From contig NZ_CP126446.1 in NCBI RefSeq assembly GCF_030166655.1, positions 3,782,001 to 3,846,000 on the forward strand: a stretch of 64,000 nucleotides of DNA, read 5' to 3'. The DNA is from Pontibacillus chungwhensis (GTDB taxonomy: Bacteria > Bacillota > Bacilli > Bacillales > BH030062). The notes under the pieces are model-generated. The model saw only the letters and a list, made by a program, of their open reading frames with translations, was not told where the DNA came from and did no database searches. Below are positions 25,501 through 41,213 of the stretch, piece by piece. The translations under genes and the position numbers were made by a program. Each line of letters begins with the position of its first letter. The stretch's first letter is position 1.

Positions 25501-26823
25501 TTAAGATGATAAGGATGATTTAACGTCAGTTTGTGGATGATCTTCTTCTTCTTCAACTTCGTCATCAATGCGTTCCACATCTGCACCAAGGGCTACTAGC
25601 TTGCTTTCAAAATCAACATAGCCTCGATCTAAGTGCTTCAGTTCAGTGACGCGAGTGTGACCGTCAGCTACTAAACCAGCCACAATAAGGGCAGCGGCTG
25701 CGCGAAGATCTGTAGCAGATACTTCTGCACCTTGTAAGGATGAAGGACCTTCAACAATAACAGAACGGCCTTCAATCTTCAGGTTCGCGTTCATGCGACG
25801 GAATTCTTCTACGTGCATGAAACGGTTCTCAAAGACTGTCTCTGTAATGACACTTGTGCCTTCTGCTTGCAGCATAAGGGCCATCATTTGTGACTGCATA
25901 TCTGTTGGGAAGCCTGGATGCGGCATTGTCTTAAGGTCAACGGCTTTTAGCTTTTCAGGTCCAATAACACGCAGACCTTCGTCTTCCTCTTCGATAATGA
26001 CACCCATTTCTTCCATTTTGGCCACAAGGGACCTTAGATGCTCTTGTTCAGCGCCTTTTACGAGTACGTTTCCTTTTGTGATTGCAGCAGCAACCATAAA
26101 TGTTCCTGCTTCAATACGGTCAGGAATAATGTTGTGCTCCGCGCCTACAAGCTTTTCTACACCTGTAATGCGAATCGTTTCTGTACCTGCACCGATGACT
26201 TTTGCTCCCATCTTATTCAAGTAGTTAGCTAAGTCAACGATTTCTGGCTCTTTGGCGCAGTTTTCAAGAACGGTTTTGCCTTCTGCTAAAGCAGCGGCCA
26301 TCATAACGTTCTCTGTTGCACCAACACTAGGAACGTCAAAGTAAATACGAGCGCCTTTCAGACGGCCTTCGGTATACGCTTCAATGAAGCCGTTTCCGAC
26401 ATTTACTTTCGCTCCCATAGCTTCGAACCCTTTTAGGTGCTGATCAATTGGTCGAGAACCAATCGCACACCCTCCAGGTAGTGCTACTTTCGCATGCCCA
26501 TATCTAGCTAATAACGGGCCTAATACAAGGACAGAAGCTCTCATTTTGCGAACATACTCAAACGGTGCTTCTGTTGTCAGCTCTTTTGATGCATCAATTG
26601 TAACAGTGTTGTTTTCTACATTTACTTCGGCATTCATATATCGTAAAACTTCACTAATTGTATGAACATCAGCAAGAGCGGGTACATCTTTTAAAATACT
26701 TTTTCCTTCACTAGCGATTAAACCTGCTGCGATGACAGGCAGAACAGCATTCTTTGCACCTTCAACTTTTACAGTGCCTGTTAACTTGCTGCCACCGCGG
26801 ACGATGATTTTTTCCAAGGTCAT
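25501..26823 (-). CDS. murA: UDP-N-acetylglucosamine 1-carboxyvinyltransferase MurA
   Basis: MurA transfers enolpyruvate from PEP to UDP-GlcNAc, the first committed step of peptidoglycan synthesis and the target of fosfomycin. The 440 residues contain [15 protein letters not shown] near 19, the catalytic loop [13 protein letters not shown] with Cys119 (so fosfomycin-sensitive type), [13 protein letters not shown] and [14 protein letters not shown]-terminal acidic tail of about 22 residues ([11 protein letters not shown]...) extends past the fold. Next to ywmB and spoIID it corresponds to B. subtilis murAA. Shine-Dalgarno is GGAGGGG before the ATG at 26823. Confidence 0.96.
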   Translation of the reverse strand: MTLEKIIVRGGSKLTGTVKVEGAKNAVLPVIAAGLIASEGKSILKDVPALADVHTISEVLRYMNAEVNVENNTVTIDASKELTTEAPFEYVRKMRASVLVLGPLLARYGHAKVALPGGCAIGSRPIDQHLKGFEAMGAKVNVGNGFIEAYTEGRLKGARIYFDVPSVGATENVMMAAALAEGKTVLENCAKEPEIVDLANYLNKMGAKVIGAGTETIRITGVEKLVGAEHNIIPDRIEAGTFMVAAAITKGNVLVKGAEQEHLRSLVAKMEEMGVIIEEEDEGLRVIGPEKLKAVDLKTMPHPGFPTDMQSQMMALMLQAEGTSVITETVFENRFMHVEEFRRMNANLKIEGRSVIVEGPSSLQGAEVSATDLRAAAALIVAGLVADGHTRVTELKHLDRGYVDFESKLVALGADVERIDDEVEEEEDHPQTDVKSSLSS

Positions 26824-26849
26824 TCCCCTCCGCGTCCATTTTCTCTATA

Positions 26850-27590
26850 TTAATATTCACTCGTTATTATCGGCGTTCCAAATATGAGGGTTGTCTTTGC
26901 GCCCATTCCTTGCCGAAGGGCATACTGAACATTCATCGCCCCATTGTCCGAGTAAGGAAGCGCCTGATTCCATTCGTTTGTAAATCCGGTTACTGAAATA
27001 AAACCTGGTTCTGTTAGTGTTTGTAATTTTTCGATTTCTAGTCTTGTACTAAATTTTTCAAGCAATAAAACACCATCTATCTTATCATTTTTATCCGCTT
27101 TCACACAAGTGAAAATTGTGGTATTTTCTTGAAAAAAGGCGGATTTGACGCGATTCAGACGGTTTGTCATAAATTGCTTGGTATGAGAGTCCCATGTTGG
27201 TCCCGTCATTTTATAAATGATCTCGGCATAAGGCTCTTCATGTTTAGACACAAGTATTATAAATTGTTCGGATCCTGGTATTGATTTATGATGGTTCATT
27301 GCAATGATTTTTGTTACATCTTCCGTTTCATGGGTGGTTACCGATAGGTCGGGATTGGTTGATTTGAGCTGATTGAGAAGCGCCGGAAGTTGGTTTTCTT
27401 GAAATTGTTCTTTCAAGACGATTTCCCATTGAGTCATAGAAATCCCTTCTTCCGATAAAAACGCGGACACATCTTGGAGTGGTTGCAATGGAGACTGAGT
27501 ACTCGCCCCAGCACTCATTTGATTCACATATGAGTTCAGAGTAACTGCCAGTAAAATAATAATAAAAAATGGTTTCGTTTTGTTTAACAT
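26850..27590 (-). CDS. ywmB: YwmB-family exported protein
   Basis: A 246-residue exported protein with an N-terminal signal (PFFIIILLAVTLNSYV) and the YwmB/DUF1779 domain, which has a TATA-binding-protein-like alpha/beta fold and no known activity. Conserved regions include GISMTQWEIVLKEQ and the final GTPIITSEY. Between ywzB and murAA it is in the B. subtilis order. Function unknown; cell-envelope or sporulation links have been suggested only from context. Confidence 0.88.
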   Translation of the reverse strand: MLNKTKPFFIIILLAVTLNSYVNQMSAGASTQSPLQPLQDVSAFLSEEGISMTQWEIVLKEQFQENQLPALLNQLKSTNPDLSVTTHETEDVTKIIAMNHHKSIPGSEQFIILVSKHEEPYAEIIYKMTGPTWDSHTKQFMTNRLNRVKSAFFQENTTIFTCVKADKNDKIDGVLLLEKFSTRLEIEKLQTLTEPGFISVTGFTNEWNQALPYSDNGAMNVQYALRQGMGAKTTLIFGTPIITSEY

Positions 27591-27681
27591 TTCGCTCTCT
27601 CCCCTTGGAAAAAATCATATCTCCATTATCAACGAGAGAGGCATCAAACATACTTCAAAACCTTCGACAGTTCTCGAAAGA

Positions 27682-27705
27682 AAAACTGCCTGTGTCGGCA
27701 GTTTT
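27682..27705 (-). terminator. Terminator-like hairpin after ywzB
   Basis: The perfect 9-bp arms AAAACTGCC and GGCAGTTTT are followed on the minus strand by TTTTTC. They directly abut the ywzB stop, separating it from ywmB. Confidence 0.75.
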
Positions 27706-27936
27706 CTATAAAAGAAACTTTAAATTCTGAGACCATTGCAAATAATCTAAGAAGAAGTTGCTTACAGCTGTTCCAATCGTAATCGTTAAAAACATCAAAA
27801 GTACTCGCGCTTCGAATACGCGCCCTTTTTTAATTAACCCATCCAAATTGAGGGCTTGTAAAAGACGCCATGTAATTAAAATAAAAACAATATGCGAAAT
27901 CATATTCGTAAGCGATTGGTATCCTACTAAATCCAT
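27706..27936 (-). CDS. ywzB: DUF1146 small membrane protein YwzB
   Basis: A 76-residue protein with two predicted transmembrane helices (SHIVFILITWRLLQAL and VLLMFLTITIGTAVSNFFLDYL). It matches the DUF1146/YwzB family in length and in the WRLLQALNLDGLIKKGR loop. It sits between the atp operon and ywmB, as in B. subtilis. Function unknown. Confidence 0.88.
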   Translation of the reverse strand: MDLVGYQSLTNMISHIVFILITWRLLQALNLDGLIKKGRVFEARVLLMFLTITIGTAVSNFFLDYLQWSQNLKFLL

Positions 27937-28085
27937 TTAAGTCACACCTTTGCATGCTGGTTTCTACTAAAACTCTGACATTGGCATGCGTAATTGTCAA
28001 TCTTGGGACGTGACTCGGTATACCATTCCTTTTTTTAAGTTACTCTAAACCTATTCCACTCAATAAAAAGTAGTTCTTCTTCCTT

Positions 28086-28113
28086 ATATCGGTCCATTTC
28101 GACAATTTATTTA
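28086..28113 (-). promoter_or_regulatory. Possible sigma-D-like promoter upstream of ywzB
   Basis: Minus strand: TAAA at 28113-28110 and CCGATAT at 28092-28086, separated by 17 bases; the usual sigma-D gap to CCGATAT is 16. The target would be ywzB about 150 bases downstream. The off-by-one spacing and the unexpected target keep this weak. A TTGACA at 27998-28003 (minus) with a poor -10 is an alternative. Confidence 0.3.
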
Positions 28114-28266
28114 GGAATTCCTTTTTATGTAATGTATTAATTTGTTAAATTTTAATGAATTTTTGAACTTTCGATGATTCCATTGCTCTCTCTGAGCGTA
28201 AGGCAATTCAGGAAATATGATATTTGATGGGGACGCCGTGAGGTCCGTTATTCCAAATAAGTGAAG

Positions 28267-28392
28267 TTCTGGATGGAGGACTGCGAGACTCCCGCGGGGA
28301 AAGGAGCCTAGGGGGAGACCCCGGAAGACGGCTTGCCGTCTGAGGAGGCTTCCCAGCTCCCCGCAGGAAAGCGAGTTGTCCTCCATCCAGAC
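28267..28392. repeat. Palindromic intergenic element, copy 4 of 4
   Basis: The arms TCTGGATGGAGGAC and GTCCTCCATCCAGA are perfectly complementary over 14 bp and enclose the conserved core GCGAGACTCCCGCGGGG, GAGACCCCGG, GAGGAGGCTTC and CCGCAGGAAAGCGAGT. It lies in the 533-bp gap between atpC and ywzB. No gene is seen in that gap. Confidence 0.9.
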
Positions 28393-28445
28393 CTAGCACA
28401 CATACCGAAACGGACCATTCCATGCGAGTCTACTCAAAAGAAAAA

Positions 28446-28928
<483 letters not shown>

Positions 28929-28934
28929 TTAATA

Positions 28935-30365
<1,431 letters not shown>

Positions 30366-30392
30366 TTACTTTCACGTTCATCCAGGGCTCGC

Positions 30393-31259
<867 letters not shown>

Positions 31260-31337
31260 TCACCACCCTTTCTTCAAAGGTTGCTTATCTGATCTCCAAA
31301 GGAGCCAATTAGGCTACTTTGAAGACCGTTTAGTTTA

Positions 31338-32852
<1,515 letters not shown>

Positions 32853-32864
32853 TCACCCCTATCA

Positions 32865-34042
<1,178 letters not shown>

Positions 34043-34132
34043 ATGTATCTTGTATTCAATTCTTTTCATTTAAGGTATAAGGAATGGCGAAGACAATACT
34101 GGTCGTACTCCGCCATTTTAAATCAAAATCTA

Positions 34133-34396
<264 letters not shown>

Positions 34397-34403
34397 TTAT
34401 AAA

Positions 34404-35530
<1,127 letters not shown>

Positions 35531-35532
35531 GT

Positions 35533-35751
35533 TTAATCTTCTCCCGTGTATTTTCGCACTAAATAGATCGTGCCATATGTACCTGCGGCTAGTCCGGTGA
35601 AAAGACCTAGGATTAGAAAGAGTGGTGATGTGGTAAACTGGTTATCAAGCCAGCGTCCGAAAAAAATTCCTACTAATGTGCATCCGGATAGTTGGGATAA
35701 GATCCCACTCGTCAATGCCATAGCTTTAAATGGATTATCATTCGAGGCCAT
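35533..35751 (-). CDS. atpZ: AtpZ/AtpI-family small membrane protein
   Basis: A 72-residue protein with two transmembrane helices (LVGIFFGRWLDNQF entry, then LFLILGLFTGLAAGTYGTIYLV). It is first in the operon, where many Bacillaceae carry atpZ, implicated with AtpI in Mg/Ca transport and F-ATPase assembly. I use the ATG at 35751 (GGAG 8 bases upstream); the frame could extend to 35766. Confidence 0.88.
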   Translation of the reverse strand: MASNDNPFKAMALTSGILSQLSGCTLVGIFFGRWLDNQFTTSPLFLILGLFTGLAAGTYGTIYLVRKYTGED

Positions 35752-35832
35752 GAAAACAGCTCCCACTTAAGTTTTCATAGAAATCTTAAAAATTTTGTCG
35801 TTTTATGAAAACCTTATCATTCCGCTTAAATT

Positions 35833-35861
35833 AGCATACAATAGGGGTTTTCTATTGTCAA
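35833..35861 (-). promoter_or_regulatory. Promoter of the atp operon
   Basis: Minus strand: consensus -35 TTGACA at 35861-35856, 17-bp spacer, -10 TATGCT at 35838-35833. The predicted start near 35826 leaves a leader of about 75 bases before atpZ. Confidence 0.85.
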
Positions 35862-36059
35862 TCCGTTTGTGAAGAAAAGTCATCGCTGTAAAAATATGTG
35901 AGTAAACATTCAAATTGTCACAAATTCATTATTTCACAAGTGCACCCGTATTGTACACAAATACCCTTTTAAAATCAAAAGTATTTTTTGGTTATAATAC
36001 GCTTTCGGACGCATTCATTTCGACCCCGTTCACTTTGTGACGTTTTTGTGAAATTTTTA

Positions 36060-36110
36060 AAAGAGGCTGTTCCAAAAAGTTGTCGCTCAACTTTTGGAAC
36101 AGCCTCTTTT
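36060..36110 (-). terminator. Long hairpin upstream of the atp promoter
   Basis: The arms AAAGAGGCTGTTCC... and ...GGAACAGCCTCTTT pair over about 22 positions with one bulged A and a 5-base loop. It lies between the protease gene and the atp promoter. On the minus strand only a short T run follows (CTCTTTTAAAAATTT). It may end transcription from the protease and the 36.2-kb array. Confidence 0.75.
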
Positions 36111-36184
36111 ATTTAGGACGTATGTCTTTATGTTGGAACCTGTCGAATTAGAGGGGTTCTTGCTTTGAGATGGGAGTTTCTGAA

Positions 36185-36415
36185 TGTTAGGTCACAGACG
36201 TTCTCGACGCTAGACCTTGCCTTCTCGATGTCGAAGTCCTTTTTCTAGACGTGCGAACCACTTTTCTAGACGTCGGGACTTGTTTTCTCGATGTTGAAAC
36301 TCATTTTTTCGATGTCGTGACGGGTTTTCTCGCCGTTAACCCCCGTTTTCTTGACGTGCAGATAGGCTTTCAGGACGTCGCTTCCCACTTTCTCGACGTC
36401 CTCCCTATAATCAAT
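36185..36415. repeat. 21-bp-period array (TTTTCTAGACGT family), at least ten monomers
   Basis: Eight monomers of exactly 21 bp lie at about 36241-36408, each opening with TTTTCTAGACGT, TTTTCTCGATGT, TTTTCTTGACGT or similar. Degenerate units (GTTCTCGACGCTAGAC, CTTCTCGATGTCG) precede them. The core and orientation match the 8.8-kb array. A frame through it reads as a seven-residue repeat (FLDVxxx) but has no ribosome-binding site. Confidence 0.9.
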
Positions 36416-36439
36416 CCGCCCCCTCCCCTACCCTTCTAT

Positions 36440-38620
36440 TTAAGGAAAAGTCTGGCCAATGGTAATCGGGGTTTCGAAGGACTGTGTTACTCCACCTTGC
36501 TTCACTGTTACAACAGCCAGGTAGGTTCCATCCTCGCCCACCTCTTTTTTATCTAGTGTACCTTCTACCATTCCTCGAGCTACATCTTCATTTTTAAATA
36601 GAGGTCTAATGTAGCGGAGCGTTTCCGGATCATATAAATCGACTTCTAGCAGATCGGCTGCAAGTGGTAAGTAGAGTTTGTATTGATACTCCTCTTCTGA
36701 GAATGGTTTGAGCGAGAATTCAAGACCCATGGCTCGTGGGAACTCGGCTTCTTTTGTAAGAGCTAAGTATGGAAGCTGATAGGTTTTATGATCATCTTTT
36801 AACTCAAGCCACCCTTGTATAAATGTTTCTTCGTTCCGCAGATTATGCTGGTGAATCGATAAAGAGATCGGCACCGTCTTCTTCTCCCCTGGTTGAAGCG
36901 AGAAGCTCATCGGGAGCTGAAAGCGGATGCCCCTTTCTTGCTTAGGTATGGTGAAGCGGTAATCTTGGGGCTCGTCGCTTGAATTCTCTACAGTAATCTT
37001 AGTCTCCCGCGTTTCTGTGTCATCAAGTATTCGACCAAAAGCTAAACGACCATTGTAGAGAATGGACGATGGCTCAGCAGCTGCGAGTGGTTCAATGCGT
37101 CCCATTCCCTGGGCGATCGGCTCTACATTTTCTCCGTTTGCTTCCTTTAATACGGTAGCTGTTGAAAGGAGTGCAGCTTTTAACTTCTCAGGTCCCCAAT
37201 CAGGGTGGGCTTCTTTTAATAAGGCTAACGCTCCTGCGACATGGGGGGCTGCCATGCTCGTTCCTTGAAGGTCCTTATATCCTCCTGGAACTGTACTGGT
37301 AATGGCGACGCCCGGGGCAACGATGTCAGGCTTGATGTCCCAGTTCCACGTCACAGGGCCTTTTGAACTAAAGCTTGCAATTGTATCTTTATTCACTTGA
37401 AACTTTGTTTCGAGCCAATTGTTCGTGTCAGCTATTTGTTGTTTCAGCCACTGTCCCTGTTCTTTTGTTAAGGCTGCAACCGGAATGGTTACGTCTCCTT
37501 CAATGGCACCCTGGAACTCTCCATCTTCGTTGTTATATATAAGAGCTGCTACTGCACCGGCTTTTTCAGCCATCATGGCTTTCTCCGTAAACGTCACCTC
37601 TCCCCGCTCTATTAACGCAATTTTGCCTTGGACGTTTTGAGTGATTTGTTTACCGAGACCAGCTGAAGCAACCGTGTAAGTTTTTCGAAGATCCCATGGT
37701 TCAGAGCCCATCATGGGCATAACAGGGAGCGCTTTTCGCGAAAGGGCATCATAAAGATACGGAATTTGGAGCGGTGGCGTCGAAGCACCGACAGCAATAG
37801 ATTTTATAGCTGTTGCCGGAGATCCCACCGTCCACTCCCCTGGCCCGGAGTTTCCGTTTGAGATGACCATCGCGACTCCCATATCTACAGCTTGGTTGAC
37901 CGCGATACTCGTTGGCCAGTCGGGCCCGTTTACAGAGCTACCTAGAGAAAGATTGATAATGTCCATCCCGTCTTCGACCGCCTGCTCGATCGCAGCTATG
38001 ACCTGAACAGAAGAGCCGACTCCACCAGGACCTAGCGCGCGGTATCCGTATAGCTCCGCATCTGGCGCCATGCCTTTTAGTTTGCCGTCCGCTGCTATAA
38101 TTCCTGCCACATGGGAGCCATGAAGAGTAGGTTCCCCTTGGGTTTCGAGCGTTTCCATCGGATCCTCATCAAGGTCGACGACATCATACCCGCCTTTAAA
38201 ATTCTTCTTCAAATCAGGATGGTTGTAGTCAATACCGGTATCGATCACGCCGACCTTCACTCCTTTACCAGTATAGGGAGTGGATCTGAATGGATCCTTA
38301 TTTTCTAAGACAAAGGGAACACTTTCATTAATATGCACCTGGTAGGTTTGCGAGGGAAAAGACTGCTCTACGAAGTCGGACTTTTCTACCCGTTCTAAAT
38401 CCCTTACCGATCCACGAAGAGCTAGCCCTTGCAAAAGCGTGTCATACACATGGATCACTTCAACGCGAGGGTGGTACTTCTCAATATAGGACTTCCATTT
38501 ATGTGCATCATCTTCCACTTCAATGATAATCGACTGTAGCTCCCGCTTCCCCATCGCCTGCTGGCCAGGACTGCCTAATAAGAAGCTAAAGAGTACCATA
38601 ACGACAACGATTTTCTTCAA
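36440..38620 (-). CDS. Secreted subtilisin-like serine protease (S8, Vpr-like) with PA domain
   Basis: An extracellular protease of about 726 residues. From the N-terminus: a signal peptide (KKIVVVMVLFSFLLGSPGQQAMG), an inhibitor-I9-like propeptide, the catalytic Asp in GVIDTGIDYNHPDL, His in LHGSHVAGIIAADG, a protease-associated (PA) insertion of about 120 residues, the catalytic Ser in LQGTSMAAPHVAGA, and an Fn3-like C-terminal domain. The layout is that of B. subtilis Vpr. I favour a TTG start at 38620, which has AAAGGGTGG upstream and gives a clean signal peptide; the in-frame ATG at 38671 lacks a Shine-Dalgarno. Confidence 0.9.
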   Translation of the reverse strand: MKKIVVVMVLFSFLLGSPGQQAMGKRELQSIIIEVEDDAHKWKSYIEKYHPRVEVIHVYDTLLQGLALRGSVRDLERVEKSDFVEQSFPSQTYQVHINESVPFVLENKDPFRSTPYTGKGVKVGVIDTGIDYNHPDLKKNFKGGYDVVDLDEDPMETLETQGEPTLHGSHVAGIIAADGKLKGMAPDAELYGYRALGPGGVGSSVQVIAAIEQAVEDGMDIINLSLGSSVNGPDWPTSIAVNQAVDMGVAMVISNGNSGPGEWTVGSPATAIKSIAVGASTPPLQIPYLYDALSRKALPVMPMMGSEPWDLRKTYTVASAGLGKQITQNVQGKIALIERGEVTFTEKAMMAEKAGAVAALIYNNEDGEFQGAIEGDVTIPVAALTKEQGQWLKQQIADTNNWLETKFQVNKDTIASFSSKGPVTWNWDIKPDIVAPGVAITSTVPGGYKDLQGTSMAAPHVAGALALLKEAHPDWGPEKLKAALLSTATVLKEANGENVEPIAQGMGRIEPLAAAEPSSILYNGRLAFGRILDDTETRETKITVENSSDEPQDYRFTIPKQERGIRFQLPMSFSLQPGEKKTVPISLSIHQHNLRNEETFIQGWLELKDDHKTYQLPYLALTKEAEFPRAMGLEFSLKPFSEEEYQYKLYLPLAADLLEVDLYDPETLRYIRPLFKNEDVARGMVEGTLDKKEVGEDGTYLAVVTVKQGGVTQSFETPITIGQTFP

Positions 38621-38694
38621 ACAAAACCACCACCCTTTTCCTCTATCTTCTGAAAGAACCCTCCACTTCATACATAGAAACTACACTTTAGTGC

Positions 38695-38925
38695 TTTGCA
38701 GAAATGGTGGGTGTCTGACACGCTTTAGCGCTGTAGAGGATCAGTGGGTGTCTGGCACGCTTTAGTGCTGTAGAGGATCAGTGGGTGTCTGGCACGCTTT
38801 AGTGCTGTAGAGGGTCAGCGGGTGTCTGGCACGCTTTAGCGCTGTAGAGGGTCAGTGGGTGTCTGACACACTTTAGCGCTGTAGAGGGTCAGCGGGTGTC
38901 TGGCACGCTTTAGTTGGGTAAAGAA
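38695..38925. repeat. 37-bp tandem repeat, six copies
   Basis: Six head-to-tail units of 37 bp, each CTTTAGYGCTGTAGAGG then TCAGYGGGTGTCTGGCACG with few changes, plus a partial seventh (CTTTAGTTGGGTAAAG). The core alternates between GTGTCTGACAC and GTGTCTGGCAC. It fills the gap between the protease and mnaA. Confidence 0.95.
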
Positions 38926-38961
38926 AAAAGCAAGGGACGCGGGGTCCTCTTGCTTTTATCA

Positions 38962-40116
38962 TTAGTCGTCTTTGGTTGTGAAGGGTTGTGGTTTTTCTTC
39001 CTGGTAGTTGAAGAAATAGCGCATGGCTTCTGCGATTCGGGCGGATGCTTGGCCGTCTCCGTATGGGTTGGAGGCTTTCGCCATTGCATCGTACGAAAGG
39101 TCGTCCGATAGCAGTTCGTTTGCCATGGAGAAGATATTCTCTTCGTCTGTTCCGGCAAGTTTTAATGTACCTGCTTTAATTCCTTCTGGGCGCTCGGTTG
39201 TGTCACGAAGGACAAGAACCGGTACCCCAAGGGACGGCGCTTCTTCTTGAACTCCCCCACTATCTGTCATGATCAGGTGAGATCGTGACGCGAAGTTGTG
39301 GAAGTCGATAACATCAAGTGGCTCAATTAAGTGAATACGGTCGTCCCTGCCAAGAATTTCGTTGGCTGCTTCCTGGACCGCAGGGTTTAAGTGAACCGGG
39401 TAAACCACTTCAACGTCTTCATGTGTTTCCACTAAGCGTTTGATGGCTTTGAACATGCCACGCATCTTGTCGCCTAAGTTTTCACGACGGTGTGCAGTAA
39501 CGAGAACAAGACGTTTGTCTTTCCCTTTTTCTAAAATCTCGTGTGCATAATCGTCTTTAACTGTTGTCTTAAGCGCATCAATCGCCGTATTTCCTGTGAC
39601 AAAAATATTGTCCTCAGGTTTATTCTCATCCAATAAATTTTGCTTGGACTGATTGGTTGGTGTGAAATGAAGATCAGCCATTACGCCTGTAAGCTGACGG
39701 TTCATTTCTTCCGGGAACGGAGAGTACTTATTCCATGTGCGCAGTCCCGCTTCTACGTGCCCAACTGGGATCTGGTTGTAGTAAGCTGCAAGACTTGCTG
39801 CAAATGTTGTTGTTGTATCTCCGTGAACAAGCACAACGTCTGGCTTTGTTTCCTTCATGACTCCATCAAGTCCTTCAAGAGCACGCGTTGTGATCTCTGC
39901 TAAGGTTTGACGGGATTTCATAATGTTTAAATCAAAGTCAGGTGTAATGCCGAAGATCCCCATTACTTGGTCCAGCATTTCACGGTGTTGAGCTGTCACG
40001 GTAACAATTGGTTCAAATTGGTCTGAACGTTTTTGGAGTTCCAAGACGAGAGGGGCCATCTTAATGGCTTCAGGTCTTGTCCCAAAAATCGTCATGACTT
40101 TTATTCGTTGGCTCAT
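38962..40116 (-). CDS. mnaA: UDP-N-acetylglucosamine 2-epimerase MnaA/WecB
   Basis: A non-hydrolysing epimerase that interconverts UDP-GlcNAc and UDP-ManNAc, feeding TagA and the ManNAc dehydrogenase at the start of the window. It has 384 residues from ATG 40116 (GGAGTG 6 bases upstream). Motifs: TIFGTRPEAIKMAPL, VHGDTTTTFAASLAAYY, HVEAGLRTWNKYSPFPEE, TAHRRENLG and the active-site TDSGGVQEEAPSLG. It is 22 bases downstream of upp on the same strand, as in B. subtilis. Confidence 0.96.
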   Translation of the reverse strand: MSQRIKVMTIFGTRPEAIKMAPLVLELQKRSDQFEPIVTVTAQHREMLDQVMGIFGITPDFDLNIMKSRQTLAEITTRALEGLDGVMKETKPDVVLVHGDTTTTFAASLAAYYNQIPVGHVEAGLRTWNKYSPFPEEMNRQLTGVMADLHFTPTNQSKQNLLDENKPEDNIFVTGNTAIDALKTTVKDDYAHEILEKGKDKRLVLVTAHRRENLGDKMRGMFKAIKRLVETHEDVEVVYPVHLNPAVQEAANEILGRDDRIHLIEPLDVIDFHNFASRSHLIMTDSGGVQEEAPSLGVPVLVLRDTTERPEGIKAGTLKLAGTDEENIFSMANELLSDDLSYDAMAKASNPYGDGQASARIAEAMRYFFNYQEEKPQPFTTKDD

Positions 40117-40138
40117 GTCGTTCACTCCAAACAAAACT

Positions 40139-40768
40139 TTATTTCGTTCCGAACAGACGGTCTCCTGCGTCTCCTAAACCTGGTACGATATAACCTTTTT
40201 CATTTAGTTTCTCGTCCATTGCCGCAAGATAGATATCTACATCAGGGTGTGCTGCCTGAATTTCTTCGACACCTTCAGGAGCGCCAACCAGGCACATTAA
40301 GCGGATTTGCTTCGCGCCGCGCTTCTTAAGTGAGTGGATGGCTTCGATAGCAGAACCACCTGTTGCAAGCATTGGGTCCACAACGATCATTTCACGTTCT
40401 TGAACGTCGCTTGGAAGTTTCACATAGTATTCAACTGGCTTAAGCGTTTCAGGATCACGATAAAGTCCAACGTGACCTACTTTCGCTGCTGGAATTAAGT
40501 CTAAAATTCCATCTACCATACCTAGTCCTGCGCGAAGAATAGGGATAATCGCAATCTTCTTACCTGAAATCACTTGGGATTTCGCTTCTGAAACGGGTGT
40601 TTGAATCGTTACTTCTTCAAGTGGTAAATCACGTGTGATTTCAAACGCCATTAAAGCTGCTACTTCATCTACAAGTTCACGGAATTCCTTCGTTCCTGTT
40701 TCTGTCTTCCGTATGTACGTTAGTTTGTGCTGAATAAGAGGATGATCAAATACATAAACCTTACCCAT
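40139..40768 (-). CDS. upp: Uracil phosphoribosyltransferase
   Basis: This enzyme salvages uracil to UMP with PRPP. The 209 residues match the family length. Visible are the start [32 protein letters not shown], the PRPP loop [16 protein letters not shown], and the uracil-binding C-terminal [16 protein letters not shown]. It has its own promoter. Confidence 0.97.
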   Translation of the reverse strand: MGKVYVFDHPLIQHKLTYIRKTETGTKEFRELVDEVAALMAFEITRDLPLEEVTIQTPVSEAKSQVISGKKIAIIPILRAGLGMVDGILDLIPAAKVGHVGLYRDPETLKPVEYYVKLPSDVQEREMIVVDPMLATGGSAIEAIHSLKKRGAKQIRLMCLVGAPEGVEEIQAAHPDVDIYLAAMDEKLNEKGYIVPGLGDAGDRLFGTK

Positions 40769-40809
40769 GAGCCGATCTCTCCTTTAATTGAATAGTTTGC
40801 ATCCTTAAA

Positions 40810-40838
40810 ATTGTACTGAATTCTGGGTTGTGTTTCAA
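40810..40838 (-). promoter_or_regulatory. Promoter of upp-mnaA
   Basis: Minus strand: -35 TTGAAA at 40838-40833, 17-bp spacer, -10 TACAAT at 40815-40810. The predicted start near 40803 gives a leader of about 35 bases; no room for a PyrR-type attenuator. Confidence 0.75.
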
Positions 40839-41029
40839 GATGCATGAAACAATCTCTACACAAAATATTCTAAGGTCCTTTTGGCTTTTGTGACGGTTTT
40901 GTGAATTTTTTTCTTCTATTATATAGAGCCTTACATATTCTTACTTAGTTTACCACAAAAAAGCCCGTTTCATGAAAAAGCTAGACAGACTAATTTTTAA
41001 TGATGAGTGAGACATAGGAGGCGCTTTAC

Positions 41030-41165
41030 TACGGTACAGTATTGATGGGTGTCAGACACCCTTTACTTCGCTACTGCGCTGATGCGTGTCTGACACCCTT
41101 CACTTCGCCACCGCACTGACGGGTGTCTGACACCCTTCATCCCGCTACTGTACTGAAGGGTGTGG
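41030..41165. repeat. 37-bp GTGTCTGACAC family repeats, four units
   Basis: Cores GTGTCAGACAC, GTGTCTGACAC and GTGTCTGACAC at 37-bp spacing, with a partial fourth (GGGTGTGG). Units here read CTTTACTTCGCTACTGCGCT. The rest of the 445-bp gap between hemAT and upp shows nothing but the upp promoter. Confidence 0.88.
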
Positions 41166-41177
41166 ATACTGAAAAAA

Positions 41178-41202
41178 ACTCCAACTCATAAGGAGTTGGA
41201 GT
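41178..41202 (-). terminator. Terminator of hemAT
   Basis: The perfect 10-bp arms ACTCCAACTC and GAGTTGGAGT surround a 5-base loop and are followed on the minus strand by TTTTTT. Confidence 0.9.
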
Positions 41203-41213
41203 GTGGGTTCAGT

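Noticed and set aside
36251-36556. Open frame reading as a seven-residue repeat protein (FLDVxxx)
   Set aside because: The repeat is a by-product of the 21-bp DNA period. There is no Shine-Dalgarno, the frame crosses into the antisense of the protease gene, and the sister arrays do not keep the frame.
38695-38925. CRISPR array with 37-bp repeats
   Set aside because: Units are head to tail with no unique spacers, and copies are also scattered singly through other gaps.
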